Notes: a model not told the origin generated them from the sequence alone. Counted from the first letter of the stretch, positions 1 through 5,810 are shown. The stretch: DNA of 7,296 nt from Candidatus Aminicenantota bacterium (GCA_023136725.1 JAGLQR010000080.1:1-7296); one strand, 5' to 3'. Numbers and translations: made by a program.

Positions 1-81
1 TTCAATGCCTCAATCTTGACTAAAAGTCTGAAATGTGCTAAAAATAGGTCTTTCCAGTTGGAAAATCTCAGGAAAACATAA
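1..81 (+). CDS. Possible C-terminal end of an upstream gene (partial, uncertain)
   Basis: The first reading frame is open from base 1 to a TAA at 79-81, giving 26 residues that end in ENLRKT. The other two forward frames meet stops within 30 bases. The TAA shares its last A with the ATG of the DUF177 gene (TAATG), a junction often seen between co-translated genes. Against it, 26 open codons can arise by chance fairly often, and I do not recognise the peptide. If real, the DUF177 gene is internal to a longer operon and the promoter proposed at 16-44 lies inside a coding region. No function can be given. Confidence 0.25.
   Translation, partial: FNASILTKSLKCAKNRSFQLENLRKT
16..44 (+). promoter_or_regulatory. 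Candidate sigma70-type promoter ahead of the DUF177-rpmF-plsX-fab cluster
   Basis: TTGACT at 16-21 matches the -35 consensus at five of six positions. After a 17-base spacer, TAAAAA at 39-44 is a weaker -10, helped by a TG at 36-37 in the extended -10 position. Transcription would start near base 51, leaving a leader of about 30 bases with AGGAA just ahead of the ATG at 81. The same bases could instead be the end of an upstream coding region, so this is only a candidate. Confidence 0.35.
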
Positions 82-593
82 TGAATATTGATATACATGA
101 AATTGGCAAAAAAGGGCTGGTGGTTGAAGACTATATTGAATTGGATGACTTCTATCTGATAGAAGATGATTCCTTCTTTTCTGATAGCGTTTATTTTACC
201 ATGGCTTTTACAAATGAAGGGAACGGCAGGATAAAAGCCAAGGGAAAGGTCCGTTCTGAAGTTTCAATGAAATGTGTTAAATGTCTTGAAAAATATGATT
301 ACAATATAAATTCAAAATTTGATATAGTCTTATTCCCAATGGACATTATTGATGCTGATAATTCTGCTCTTAATCCTGAAGAGCTCGAATATATTTTTTA
401 TGAAGGGGATAAGATTGATATAAAAAAGATCCTGCAGGAGCAGATAAACTTTTTTATACCGATGAATCCGGTTTGCAGCACATCATGCAAAGGTATCTGC
501 CAGAATTGTGGAGCAAATCTTAACAATGAAAGCTGTAAGTGTGAAAATACAATAAATGATTATAATTTATTTTCGAATAAATTAAAGAGGTGA
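81..593 (+). CDS. DUF177 / YceD-family protein with cysteine-rich C-terminus
   Basis: The 170-residue product fits the YceD/DUF177 family, whose genes sit directly before rpmF in many bacteria. The plant and E. coli members have been linked to 23S rRNA and ribosome biogenesis; that role is family knowledge, not visible here. A CVKC pair lies at residues 65-68, where the family has its 'CxRC' motif. A second cluster has cysteines at 132, 136, 140, 143, 152 and 154, with the typical CKGIC-x2-CG core at 136-144, and probably binds metal. The N-terminal half is acidic and carries no signal peptide or membrane segment, so the protein is cytoplasmic. AGGAA at 70-74 is the ribosome site for this ATG. 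The stop lies 3 bases before rpmF, implying co-transcription. Family assignment is secure; molecular function is not. Confidence 0.93.
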   Translation: MNIDIHEIGKKGLVVEDYIELDDFYLIEDDSFFSDSVYFTMAFTNEGNGRIKAKGKVRSEVSMKCVKCLEKYDYNINSKFDIVLFPMDIIDADNSALNPEELEYIFYEGDKIDIKKILQEQINFFIPMNPVCSTSCKGICQNCGANLNNESCKCENTINDYNLFSNKLKR

Positions 594-596
594 AAT

Positions 597-779
597 ATGG
601 CGCTTCCTAAAAGAAGACATTCTCATCAGAGAAAGAACAAAAGAAGGTCCCATGATGGATTGAAGGTAGAAGGGTTATCGGTATGCCCTCAATGTAAAGA
701 GCCAAAGCTTCCGCACAGAGTGTGTAAGAATTGTGGTTATTATGATAACAGGCAGGTCGTAGAGACCGAGGATAGTTAA
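597..779 (+). CDS. rpmF: Large-subunit ribosomal protein bL32, zinc-binding form
   Basis: This 60-residue basic protein has the bL32 signature: it starts MALPKRRHSH, continues with a lysine/arginine-rich stretch to about residue 18, then a zinc ribbon with C30-x2-C33 and C43-x2-C46 followed by GYY. It is a structural component of the 50S subunit. All four cysteines are present, so this is the zinc-dependent (C+) paralogue rather than the cysteine-free version some bacteria make under zinc starvation. The ribosome site GAGGTGA at 587-593 includes the stop codon of the DUF177 gene, so termination there and initiation here are close enough to be coupled. Length and start match the family. Confidence 0.97.
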   Translation: MALPKRRHSHQRKNKRRSHDGLKVEGLSVCPQCKEPKLPHRVCKNCGYYDNRQVVETEDS

Positions 780-797
780 GAATAAATATTTTTTGGT

Positions 798-1832
798 ATG
801 AAAATAGCAATTGATGCAATGGGCGGGGATGATGCCCCGGAAGTTGTTGTCCGGGGAGTTATTGATTATTTTAAAGAGCAGCGGTTCAGAAGTCTGCTGA
901 AAATTATCCTTGTTGGGAAGGAAAAGGTAATCCGGAGAGAACTCAAAAAGAGTGCTTTTGATCCCAAAGGGATGATAGATATAGTTGATGCAAGGGAAGA
1001 AATATCTATGAGAGAGCATTTCCTTTCTTATTGGAGAAGGCGGGAACAGACCTCGATCAAGAAAGGGCTCGACCTTGTGAAGAAAGGTGTTGCTCAGGCT
1101 ATGATTTCAGCAGGAAATACAGGTGCGGTTATGTCTATATCAAAAAATGTCCTGGGGAACTTGAAAAGGATAGAAAGGCCGGCTCTTGCTTTAATGCTAC
1201 CGACCCCTAAAGGACATTCTCTTCTTCTTGATGCAGGGGCAAATGTCGATTCAAAACCGAAAAATCTTGTTCAATTTGCTTTGATGGGGAAGGTGTTTCT
1301 GGAAAATGTTTATGGGGTTGAAGATCCTAAGATTGCACTCATGAGTATCGGTGAAGAAGAAGTTAAGGGTAATGAACTTACAAAAAAAACTTTTAATATG
1401 TTAAAATCCCTTAATATAAATTTTATCGGTAATGTGGAAGGATCAAATGTTTATTCGGGCGAAGCGGATCTTATTGTTACAGACGGATTTACCGGAAATG
1501 TTGCTCTCAAAGTATCTGAAGGCGTTGTGGAGACCATGCAGTCAATGTTAATGAAAGAAATGGGAAATAGTTTACTTTCAAAGGCAGGATTTTTTCTTTT
1601 GAAAAGTTCGATCAGAAGAGTAAGGAAGAAAATGGATTATGCCGAATATGGCGGTGCATTACTTTTGGGAATAAACGGACTTGTTATTGTAGGACATGGC
1701 AAATCAAGTGCAAAAGCAATTAAGAATGCAATTTATATGGGGAAAAAATTTGTAACGGAAAATGTACTTGAGAAGATCACCGTTGAAGCAGAGAAGGTTC
1801 AGTCAGTTTTAAAGGAGTATAAATATGTATGA
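798..1832 (+). CDS. plsX: Phosphate acyltransferase PlsX
   Basis: PlsX converts acyl-ACP and inorganic phosphate to acyl-phosphate, the donor that PlsY uses to make lysophosphatidic acid. It is a peripheral membrane enzyme. The 344 residues begin with the hallmark IAIDAMGGDDAP (residues 3-14). Family motifs follow: SAGNTGA at 104-110, ERPALA at 126-131, LLLDAGAN at 142-149, SIGEE at 183-187, GNVEG at 211-215, TDGFTGNVALK at 228-238 and GHGKSSAKAI at 299-308. The loop at 71-87 departs from the usual proline-containing, R-K-x-S-S pattern (here MREHFLSYWRRREQTSI). The start is fixed by homology, yet no Shine-Dalgarno precedes it (bases 780-797 are AT-rich and end in TTTTTTGGT), so it may depend on coupling to rpmF 18 bases upstream. 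The end overlaps fabG by 8 bases. Confidence 0.96.
   Translation: MKIAIDAMGGDDAPEVVVRGVIDYFKEQRFRSLLKIILVGKEKVIRRELKKSAFDPKGMIDIVDAREEISMREHFLSYWRRREQTSIKKGLDLVKKGVAQAMISAGNTGAVMSISKNVLGNLKRIERPALALMLPTPKGHSLLLDAGANVDSKPKNLVQFALMGKVFLENVYGVEDPKIALMSIGEEEVKGNELTKKTFNMLKSLNINFIGNVEGSNVYSGEADLIVTDGFTGNVALKVSEGVVETMQSMLMKEMGNSLLSKAGFFLLKSSIRRVRKKMDYAEYGGALLLGINGLVIVGHGKSSAKAIKNAIYMGKKFVTENVLEKITVEAEKVQSVLKEYKYV
1811..1817 (+). promoter_or_regulatory. Strong Shine-Dalgarno of fabG, inside the end of plsX
   Basis: AAAGGAG lies 7 bases before the ATG at 1825. It decides the start that overlaps the plsX stop by 8 bases (ATGTATGA at 1825-1832). Confidence 0.8.
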
Positions 1833-2565
1833 AGAATATAAAAATGCAATAGTAACAGGAGCTGCCAGAGGCATCGGAAAAGCGATTGCCGAGGGGCTGG
1901 CCAAAGCCGGACTGAATGTGGTGATCTCTGATATTATGTATGATGAAGCTGTCAAAGTAGCTGAAAGTTTGAAGAGTTATGGTGTTAAATCTTTTGCAGT
2001 TAAAACGGATGTTTCTGACATTAACAGTGTTCAGGAGCTTATAAAGAAAACTATTGATGAGTTAGGATCTGTTGATTTTTTAATAAACAATGCCGGTATC
2101 ACCAGGGATAACCTTACGATCCGGATGTCAGAAGAGCAATGGGATATGGTGCTGGATATAAATCTGAAAGGCACTTTCCTCTGTTCACAGGCTGCGGCTA
2201 AAGAGATGATGAAAAAAAGATTCGGCAGGATCGTAAACATCTCCTCTGTAAGTGGTATTCTCGGCACAGCCGGACAGGCAAACTATGCTTCTTCAAAGGC
2301 AGGAGTTATTGCTCTTACAAAATCTTTTGCAAGAGAACTAGGAGCCAGAAATATTACTACTAATGCCATTGCACCCGGTTTTATTATTACGGAAATGACT
2401 GATCAATTGTCAGAAGAAATAAAAAATGCATATTTGAGTCAGATCCCTCTAAAGAGGGGTGGAACTCCGGAAGATATAACTGAAGCTGTGAAATTTCTTA
2501 TTTCACCTTCAGCTTCATATATTACAGGAACGGTAATTAACGTTTCTGGAGGACTTTTAATTTAA
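1825..2565 (+). CDS. fabG: 3-oxoacyl-[acyl-carrier-protein] reductase FabG
   Basis: FabG reduces 3-oxoacyl-ACP to 3-hydroxyacyl-ACP in fatty-acid elongation, in the cytoplasm. At 246 residues it is a normal classical short-chain dehydrogenase. It shows the nucleotide-binding TGAARGIG at 11-18, NNAG at 88-91, and the catalytic set N113, S141, Y154 and K158, aligning with S138/Y151/K155 of E. coli FabG at a constant offset of three. The segment GQANYASSKAG (150-160) and the APGFI-x-T-x-MT block (183-192) are typical of true FabG rather than other dehydrogenases. Position in a plsX-acpP-fabF cluster supports the role. One oddity is an Asp (D36) at the end of the second beta strand, a position usually linked to NADH preference, while R15 in the glycine motif suggests NADPH; cofactor choice is therefore open. 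Confidence 0.96.
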   Translation: MYEEYKNAIVTGAARGIGKAIAEGLAKAGLNVVISDIMYDEAVKVAESLKSYGVKSFAVKTDVSDINSVQELIKKTIDELGSVDFLINNAGITRDNLTIRMSEEQWDMVLDINLKGTFLCSQAAAKEMMKKRFGRIVNISSVSGILGTAGQANYASSKAGVIALTKSFARELGARNITTNAIAPGFIITEMTDQLSEEIKNAYLSQIPLKRGGTPEDITEAVKFLISPSASYITGTVINVSGGLLI

Positions 2566-2572
2566 AAAGGAG
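2566..2572 (+). promoter_or_regulatory. Strong Shine-Dalgarno of acpP
   Basis: AAAGGAG starts directly after the fabG stop and sits 6 bases before the acpP ATG. A strong site suits a carrier protein needed in large amounts relative to the enzymes around it. Confidence 0.8.
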
Positions 2573-2578
2573 AAGAAA

Positions 2579-2818
2579 ATGAACAAAGAAGAAATTTTAG
2601 TAAAAGTAAAGGGCGTTGTTGCTGAGAAACTAAATGTTGGCGAAGATCAGGTTACTACTGATGCAAAATTCGTTGAAGATCTTGGTGCTGATTCTCTTGA
2701 CCAGGTTGAATTAATTATGGCTCTTGAAGATGAATTCGATCTTAAGATACCGGAAGAAGAAGCAGAAAAACTTTCAACAGTTGGTTCTGCATTAGATTAT
2801 ATCGTTTCAAAAGTATAA
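2579..2818 (+). CDS. acpP: Acyl carrier protein
   Basis: The 79-residue acidic protein carries growing acyl chains on a 4'-phosphopantetheine arm and is the shared substrate carrier of PlsX, FabG and FabF. The attachment site is S39 in the motif LGADSLDQVEL (35-45), which is the standard ACP signature. The four-helix length, the acidic helix II (VELIMALEDEFD) and the IPEEEAEKL segment are all typical. It follows fabG by 13 bases and is followed after 3 bases by fabF. The holo-ACP synthase needed to activate it is not in this window. Confidence 0.97.
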   Translation: MNKEEILVKVKGVVAEKLNVGEDQVTTDAKFVEDLGADSLDQVELIMALEDEFDLKIPEEEAEKLSTVGSALDYIVSKV

Positions 2819-2821
2819 GAG

Positions 2822-4090
2822 ATGATTTTTACATCCAGAAGCATTGACCTGCAGAGGGTAGTTGTAACAGGGTTGGGTATAATTTCCTCTGTCGGAAAAA
2901 GCACTCCCGAATCCTGGGAGAATATTAAGAATGGTAAAGGTGGAATCGGAATGATTACTCATTTTGATGCCTCTGAATACTATTCGCAGATTGCAGGAGA
3001 AGTAAAGAATTATGATCCTCTTGATTATTTTGACAAGAAAGAGGTGAGGAAGAATGATCCGTATATCCACTTTGCTTTGATTGCTGCTGAAGAAGCCGTG
3101 AGTGATTCCGGTTTTGAAAAAGCACCCGGACTTAATCCTGAAAGGTGTGGTGTTTATATCGGTTCAGGTATTGGTGGTGTCAGTACTATTGAAGCAAACA
3201 AGGAAATTTTGATGGAAAGAGGCCCGAGCAGGGTTTCACCTTTCTTCCTGACGGCTTCTATAGCGAATCTGGCATCCGGACAGGTATCGATAAAACACAA
3301 TCTGAAGGGGCCGAACCTTGCTAATGTAACTGCCTGTGCAACAAGTACACATTCGATCGGGGATTCATTCAAAATAATTCAACGTGGTGATGCAGATATT
3401 ATGGTAGCCGGAGGTGCAGAATTCCCGATTACAGAACTCGGGGTAGCAGGTTTTTCTGCCATCAAAGCTCTTTCAACAAGAAATGATGATCCCGGTAAGG
3501 CCAGCAGGCCTTTCGATAAAGAGAGGGACGGGTTCGTTGTGGCCGAAGGAGCCGGAATCGTTGTCCTTGAATCTCTTGAGCATGCAATGAAGAGAGGAGC
3601 AAAGATATATGCAGAAGTAGTAGGTTATGGAATAACCGGCGATGCATTCCATGTGACTGCTCCTGATATGGAGGCTGGTGGAGCTATAAGAACCATGAGA
3701 ATGGCAATAAACGATGCCGGAATATCACCGGACAATATCGATTATATTAATGCCCATGGTACTTCTACACCCCTTAATGACAAGGTCGAAACCAAAGCGA
3801 TCCGGAAATTATTTGGCGAACATGCAGAAAAACTGAATATAAGTTCAACAAAATCAATGACCGGGCATATGCTTGGAGCAACCGGAGCTGCAGAAGCAAT
3901 CTTTTCAATACTTGCAACAAAAAATGACTTCATTCCACCCACCATTAACCAGGAAGTTCCCGATGAAGAGTGTTATTTGAATTACACACCTAACAAGGGA
4001 GTTGAACGGAAAGTTAATTATTCACTTTCCAACTCTTTCGGTTTTGGCGGGACGAACGGAACATTAGTATTTAAAAAATTCGAAGAATAA
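2822..4090 (+). CDS. fabF: 3-oxoacyl-[acyl-carrier-protein] synthase II FabF
   Basis: FabF condenses malonyl-ACP with acyl-ACP to lengthen the chain by two carbons. The 422-residue thiolase-fold protein shows the Cys-His-His triad: C172 in TACATSTHS, H312 in NAHGTSTP and H349 in SSTKSMTGHMLGA, with the supporting K344. The C-terminal NSFGFGGTN (404-412) is the KAS signature. These residues sit a constant eight to nine positions later than in E. coli FabF, so the N-terminus is slightly long (MIFTSRSIDLQ ahead of RVVVTGLG). The ATG at 2822 is the only standard start before the core strand and has no Shine-Dalgarno, but lies 3 bases after the acpP stop, so translational coupling is likely. It is the last gene of the cluster, followed by a terminator. 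FabB-like roles cannot be excluded, but sequence and context favour FabF. Confidence 0.96.
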   Translation: MIFTSRSIDLQRVVVTGLGIISSVGKSTPESWENIKNGKGGIGMITHFDASEYYSQIAGEVKNYDPLDYFDKKEVRKNDPYIHFALIAAEEAVSDSGFEKAPGLNPERCGVYIGSGIGGVSTIEANKEILMERGPSRVSPFFLTASIANLASGQVSIKHNLKGPNLANVTACATSTHSIGDSFKIIQRGDADIMVAGGAEFPITELGVAGFSAIKALSTRNDDPGKASRPFDKERDGFVVAEGAGIVVLESLEHAMKRGAKIYAEVVGYGITGDAFHVTAPDMEAGGAIRTMRMAINDAGISPDNIDYINAHGTSTPLNDKVETKAIRKLFGEHAEKLNISSTKSMTGHMLGATGAAEAIFSILATKNDFIPPTINQEVPDEECYLNYTPNKGVERKVNYSLSNSFGFGGTNGTLVFKKFEE

Positions 4091-4099
4091 GAATAAATA

Positions 4100-4124
4100 A
4101 GCCCCCTCCGGGGGGCTGTTTTAT
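4100..4124 (+). terminator. Intrinsic terminator of the fatty-acid cluster
   Basis: A 7-base-pair stem, AGCCCCC (4100-4106) with GGGGGCT (4111-4117), closes a TCCG loop. C(UCCG)G belongs to the very stable UNCG tetraloop class. GTTTTAT follows as the T run. It begins about 10 bases after the fabF stop and ends the transcription unit. Confidence 0.9.
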
Positions 4125-4197
4125 CTGATGTAACTACTGATCCTGTAACAAGTTCTCTCTTAACATTATCGGCAGAGGTCTTCTGTCAAAATATCCT

Positions 4198-4228
4198 GAA
4201 AAACCATTTTTTGTTTTTCTATTTTTTT
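4198..4228 (+). repeat. AT-rich inverted repeat with a T tract before the flavodoxin-ferredoxin gene
   Basis: GAAAAAC (4198-4204) and GTTTTTC (4213-4219) are perfect 7-base inverted arms around an 8-base loop, followed by TATTTTTTT (4220-4228). The form resembles a weak intrinsic terminator, but the stem has only two G-C pairs and the strong terminator at 4100 already ends the upstream unit. It could be a second, backup terminator, an operator, or chance in a very T-rich stretch. The rest of the gap 4125-4243 shows no gene or clear structure. Confidence 0.35.
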
Positions 4229-4240
4229 GTATAGTATTAA
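4211..4240 (+). promoter_or_regulatory. Candidate promoter region of the flavodoxin-ferredoxin gene, possibly leaderless
   Basis: Several overlapping -10-like boxes lie just ahead of the start codon: TATAGT (4230-4235), TAGTAT (4232-4237) and TATTAA (4235-4240). TTGTTT at 4211-4216 could be a -35, with spacers of 13, 15 or 18 bases. With TATAGT as the -10, transcription would start at about 4242-4244, on the start codon itself. No box has an ideal spacing, so the assignment is tentative. Confidence 0.3.
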
Positions 4241-4243
4241 TAT

Positions 4244-5317
4244 ATGAAAGATTTTTCTTCAAACTATAAAAATATACTGGTTTATTACTTCTCCGGTACC
4301 GGGAATGCGAAGTTTGCTGCAGAAGAGATTGCTTTACTGGCGGAGAAAAAAGGTGTAAGTGCCAAAGTTATAAAACTTGTAGACGAAAAACCGGATCTTT
4401 CCGTTACAGATGAGAACACTTTGATAGGATTTTGTTATCCGACACATGGTTTTAACGCTCCGCCTGTTGTTCTAAAGTACATTGTAAAATTTCCAAAAGG
4501 GAAATCTGATATTTTTTTGCTTAACACAAGAGCGGGAATGAAACTCTTTAAATTTCAGACACCCGGCCTGGGAGGGATGGCTTTATGGCTCCCTGCTATT
4601 ATTTTGAAATTTAAGGGTTATAAGATCAGGGGTTTTCGCCCTCTGGATATGCCTTCTAACTGGATCACGATCCATCCCGGATTAATAAAAAGTGCGGTAA
4701 ACTTCATTGCAGAAAAATGTAAAATTACTTTATCAAAATTTACTAACAGAATACTCCTGAGGAAGAGGGTGTTATCCGGTTTTTTCTGGCTGCCTGTTGA
4801 TATTATGCTGTTCCCTATATCTATCGGTTACTATTTTTTCGGGCGGTTTGCTCTCGCCAAGACCCTTTTTGCCAGCTACAAGTGCAATAATTGCGGAATA
4901 TGCATTGAAAAATGTCCTGTTAATGCAATATCAATGAAAAACAGGAGGCCTTATTGGTCTTTTAAATGTGAGAGTTGTATGCAATGCATTAATAATTGTC
5001 CTAAAAGAGCTATCGAATCATCTATCGGTATTAATGCAATAGTATGGTGGCTTGTGTTTTCGCTTGTTCCGCATTCACTGATAGGATACCTTGTTGATCA
5101 GCAGGTTATTTCCAAAGGTTTTTACCTTCAATACTCCAGACTGATCTTCTACATAATTATGGTCGTTTCAGGTTTTGCCCTATTGTTCTCTGGTTATTGG
5201 ATCCTCCACCAATTATTAAGGATAAAACTCTTCAACAGAATAATAACTGTCACTTCCCTCACCCACTTCAAATTCTGGAACAGGTACATGTATAGATCGA
5301 AAAAGGAGGTTGAATGA
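4244..5317 (+). CDS. Membrane-associated flavodoxin-like/[4Fe-4S] ferredoxin fusion (EFR1-like)
   Basis: The N-terminus (about 10-130) resembles flavodoxins: strand ILVYYF then the phosphate-binding loop SGTGN (17-21), with YPTHGF at 65-70. A double ferredoxin domain follows, with CxxCxxCxxxCP twice: C214/217/220/224 and C242/245/248/252, enough for two [4Fe-4S] clusters. This order matches the EFR1-type flavodoxin-ferredoxin proteins of anaerobes, but those I recall are shorter. Here there is an extra hydrophobic stretch at about 179-200 and two likely membrane helices at about 262-283 and 298-322, with a basic tail. It probably moves electrons at the cytoplasmic face of the membrane; the partner is unknown. 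The ATG at 4244 is the only possible standard start, because a TAA lies at 4238, yet no Shine-Dalgarno precedes it. The stop overlaps the next mini-ORF as ATGA. Domain calls are secure, function is inferred. Confidence 0.85.
   Translation: MKDFSSNYKNILVYYFSGTGNAKFAAEEIALLAEKKGVSAKVIKLVDEKPDLSVTDENTLIGFCYPTHGFNAPPVVLKYIVKFPKGKSDIFLLNTRAGMKLFKFQTPGLGGMALWLPAIILKFKGYKIRGFRPLDMPSNWITIHPGLIKSAVNFIAEKCKITLSKFTNRILLRKRVLSGFFWLPVDIMLFPISIGYYFFGRFALAKTLFASYKCNNCGICIEKCPVNAISMKNRRPYWSFKCESCMQCINNCPKRAIESSIGINAIVWWLVFSLVPHSLIGYLVDQQVISKGFYLQYSRLIFYIIMVVSGFALLFSGYWILHQLLRIKLFNRIITVTSLTHFKFWNRYMYRSKKEVE
5303..5310 (+). promoter_or_regulatory. Very strong Shine-Dalgarno inside the end of the flavodoxin-ferredoxin gene
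   Basis: AAGGAGGT is close to a perfect match to the 16S rRNA tail, but lies 3 bases from the ATG at 5314, which opens only an 8-codon frame, and 26 bases from the ATG of the DUF523 gene at 5337. The DUF523 start itself has no site within 15 bases, so this element is the only plausible ribosome-loading signal for both. Confidence 0.6.
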
Positions 5318-5340
5318 ATTATAAAAAGACCAAATTATGA
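5314..5340 (+). CDS. Eight-codon mini-ORF bridging two genes by ATGA overlaps
   Basis: The frame reads MNYKKTKL and stops. Its ATG overlaps the TGA of the flavodoxin-ferredoxin gene (ATGA, 5314-5317), and its own TGA overlaps the ATG of the DUF523 gene (ATGA, 5337-5340). A strong Shine-Dalgarno precedes it. The arrangement suggests a translated spacer that hands ribosomes to the DUF523 start rather than a functional peptide. It is too short to test by homology in one sequence, and its translation is inferred. Confidence 0.4.
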   Translation: MNYKKTKL

Positions 5341-5765
5341 ATAAAGGAACTATAAAACTTTGCAGTGCCTGTTTGCTGGGAATAAATTGCTGCCATGATG
5401 GAAAAAATAATTTGAACAAAAAAGTTCTGCATCTGGCCTCTAAAGAAACATTGATACCGGTTTGTCCCGAGCAATTAGGAGGTTTACCCACACCGAGAGT
5501 TATTGCTGAACAAAGAGGTGATAAGGTTGTAACGGAAGTTGGCGATGATGTTACAGAAAAATTTGAAGATGGGGCCAGGCAAGTTTTAAAATTAGCTGAA
5601 ATTTATGGGTGCATAGAAGCAATATTAAAGCAACGGTCTCCCTCTTGCGGGTGCGGTAAGATTTATGACGGAACTTTTTCAGGCATTGTCGTTGAAGGAG
5701 ACGGGGTAACGGCAAAGCTGTTAAAAGAGAATGGGATATCGGTCATAACTGAAGAGGATCTGTAA
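5337..5765 (+). CDS. DUF523 / TudS-like [4Fe-4S] protein (thiouracil desulfidase family)
   Basis: The 142 residues carry the DUF523 signatures: CSACLLGINC (9-18), PVCPEQLGGLPTPR (41-54) and LKQRSPSCG (97-105), then a YDGTFSG segment at 110-116. In characterised TudS, three conserved cysteines hold a [4Fe-4S] cluster whose open iron takes sulfur from 2-thiouracil, giving uracil and sulfide. Here C9 or C12, C43 and C104 are the likely ligands; E45 and S101 are conserved active-site candidates. Extra cysteines occur at 18, 19 and 106. No signal peptide is present, so it is cytoplasmic. It lies 19 bases after the flavodoxin-ferredoxin stop, and the two are joined by a mini-ORF, so they are probably one transcript. 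TudS chemistry is not redox, so the electron-carrier neighbour is intriguing. Family is secure; the natural substrate (thiouracil, thiolated tRNA base or other) is not. Confidence 0.88.
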   Translation: MNKGTIKLCSACLLGINCCHDGKNNLNKKVLHLASKETLIPVCPEQLGGLPTPRVIAEQRGDKVVTEVGDDVTEKFEDGARQVLKLAEIYGCIEAILKQRSPSCGCGKIYDGTFSGIVVEGDGVTAKLLKENGISVITEEDL

Positions 5766-5778
5766 TTTTTATCTAAAA

Positions 5779-5797
5779 AAAGATATTTATTATCTTT
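5779..5797 (+). repeat. Short AT-rich inverted repeat abutting the hydrolase ribosome site
   Basis: AAAGATA (5779-5785) and TATCTTT (5791-5797) are perfect 7-base arms around TTTAT. The ribosome site AAGGA of the next gene begins on the very next base. The stem has one G-C pair, so any folding would be weak. It could tune access to the ribosome site or bind a dimeric regulator, or be chance in AT-rich DNA. Confidence 0.3.
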
Positions 5798-5810
5798 AAG
5801 GAATTTTATA

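Noticed and set aside
607..1019. Minus-strand open frames opposite rpmF and plsX
   Set aside because: They lie wholly opposite well-conserved genes, show no recognisable domain and have no separate upstream signals.
1819..1832. Remnant of a deleted fabH or fabD between plsX and fabG
   Set aside because: The two genes overlap and both are intact, so no remnant sequence exists there.
2031..2267. Minus-strand open frame opposite fabG
   Set aside because: It mirrors the conserved fabG coding sequence and has low-complexity content without any family signature.
2843..2875. Alternative later starts for fabF (ATT 2843, CTG 2849, TTG 2873)
   Set aside because: They are rare codons or would remove the first core strand RVVVTGLG, and none has a ribosome site.
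2807..3945. Minus-strand open frames opposite fabF
   Set aside because: They are shadows of an intact, catalytically complete fabF.
5216..5491. Minus-strand open frame across the flavodoxin-ferredoxin/DUF523 junction
   Set aside because: It runs against two recognisable genes and carries no domain of its own.
5788..5793. TATTAT as a -10 box for the hydrolase gene
   Set aside because: The start of transcription would fall within the ribosome site at 5798-5802, and no -35 is found at a suitable distance.
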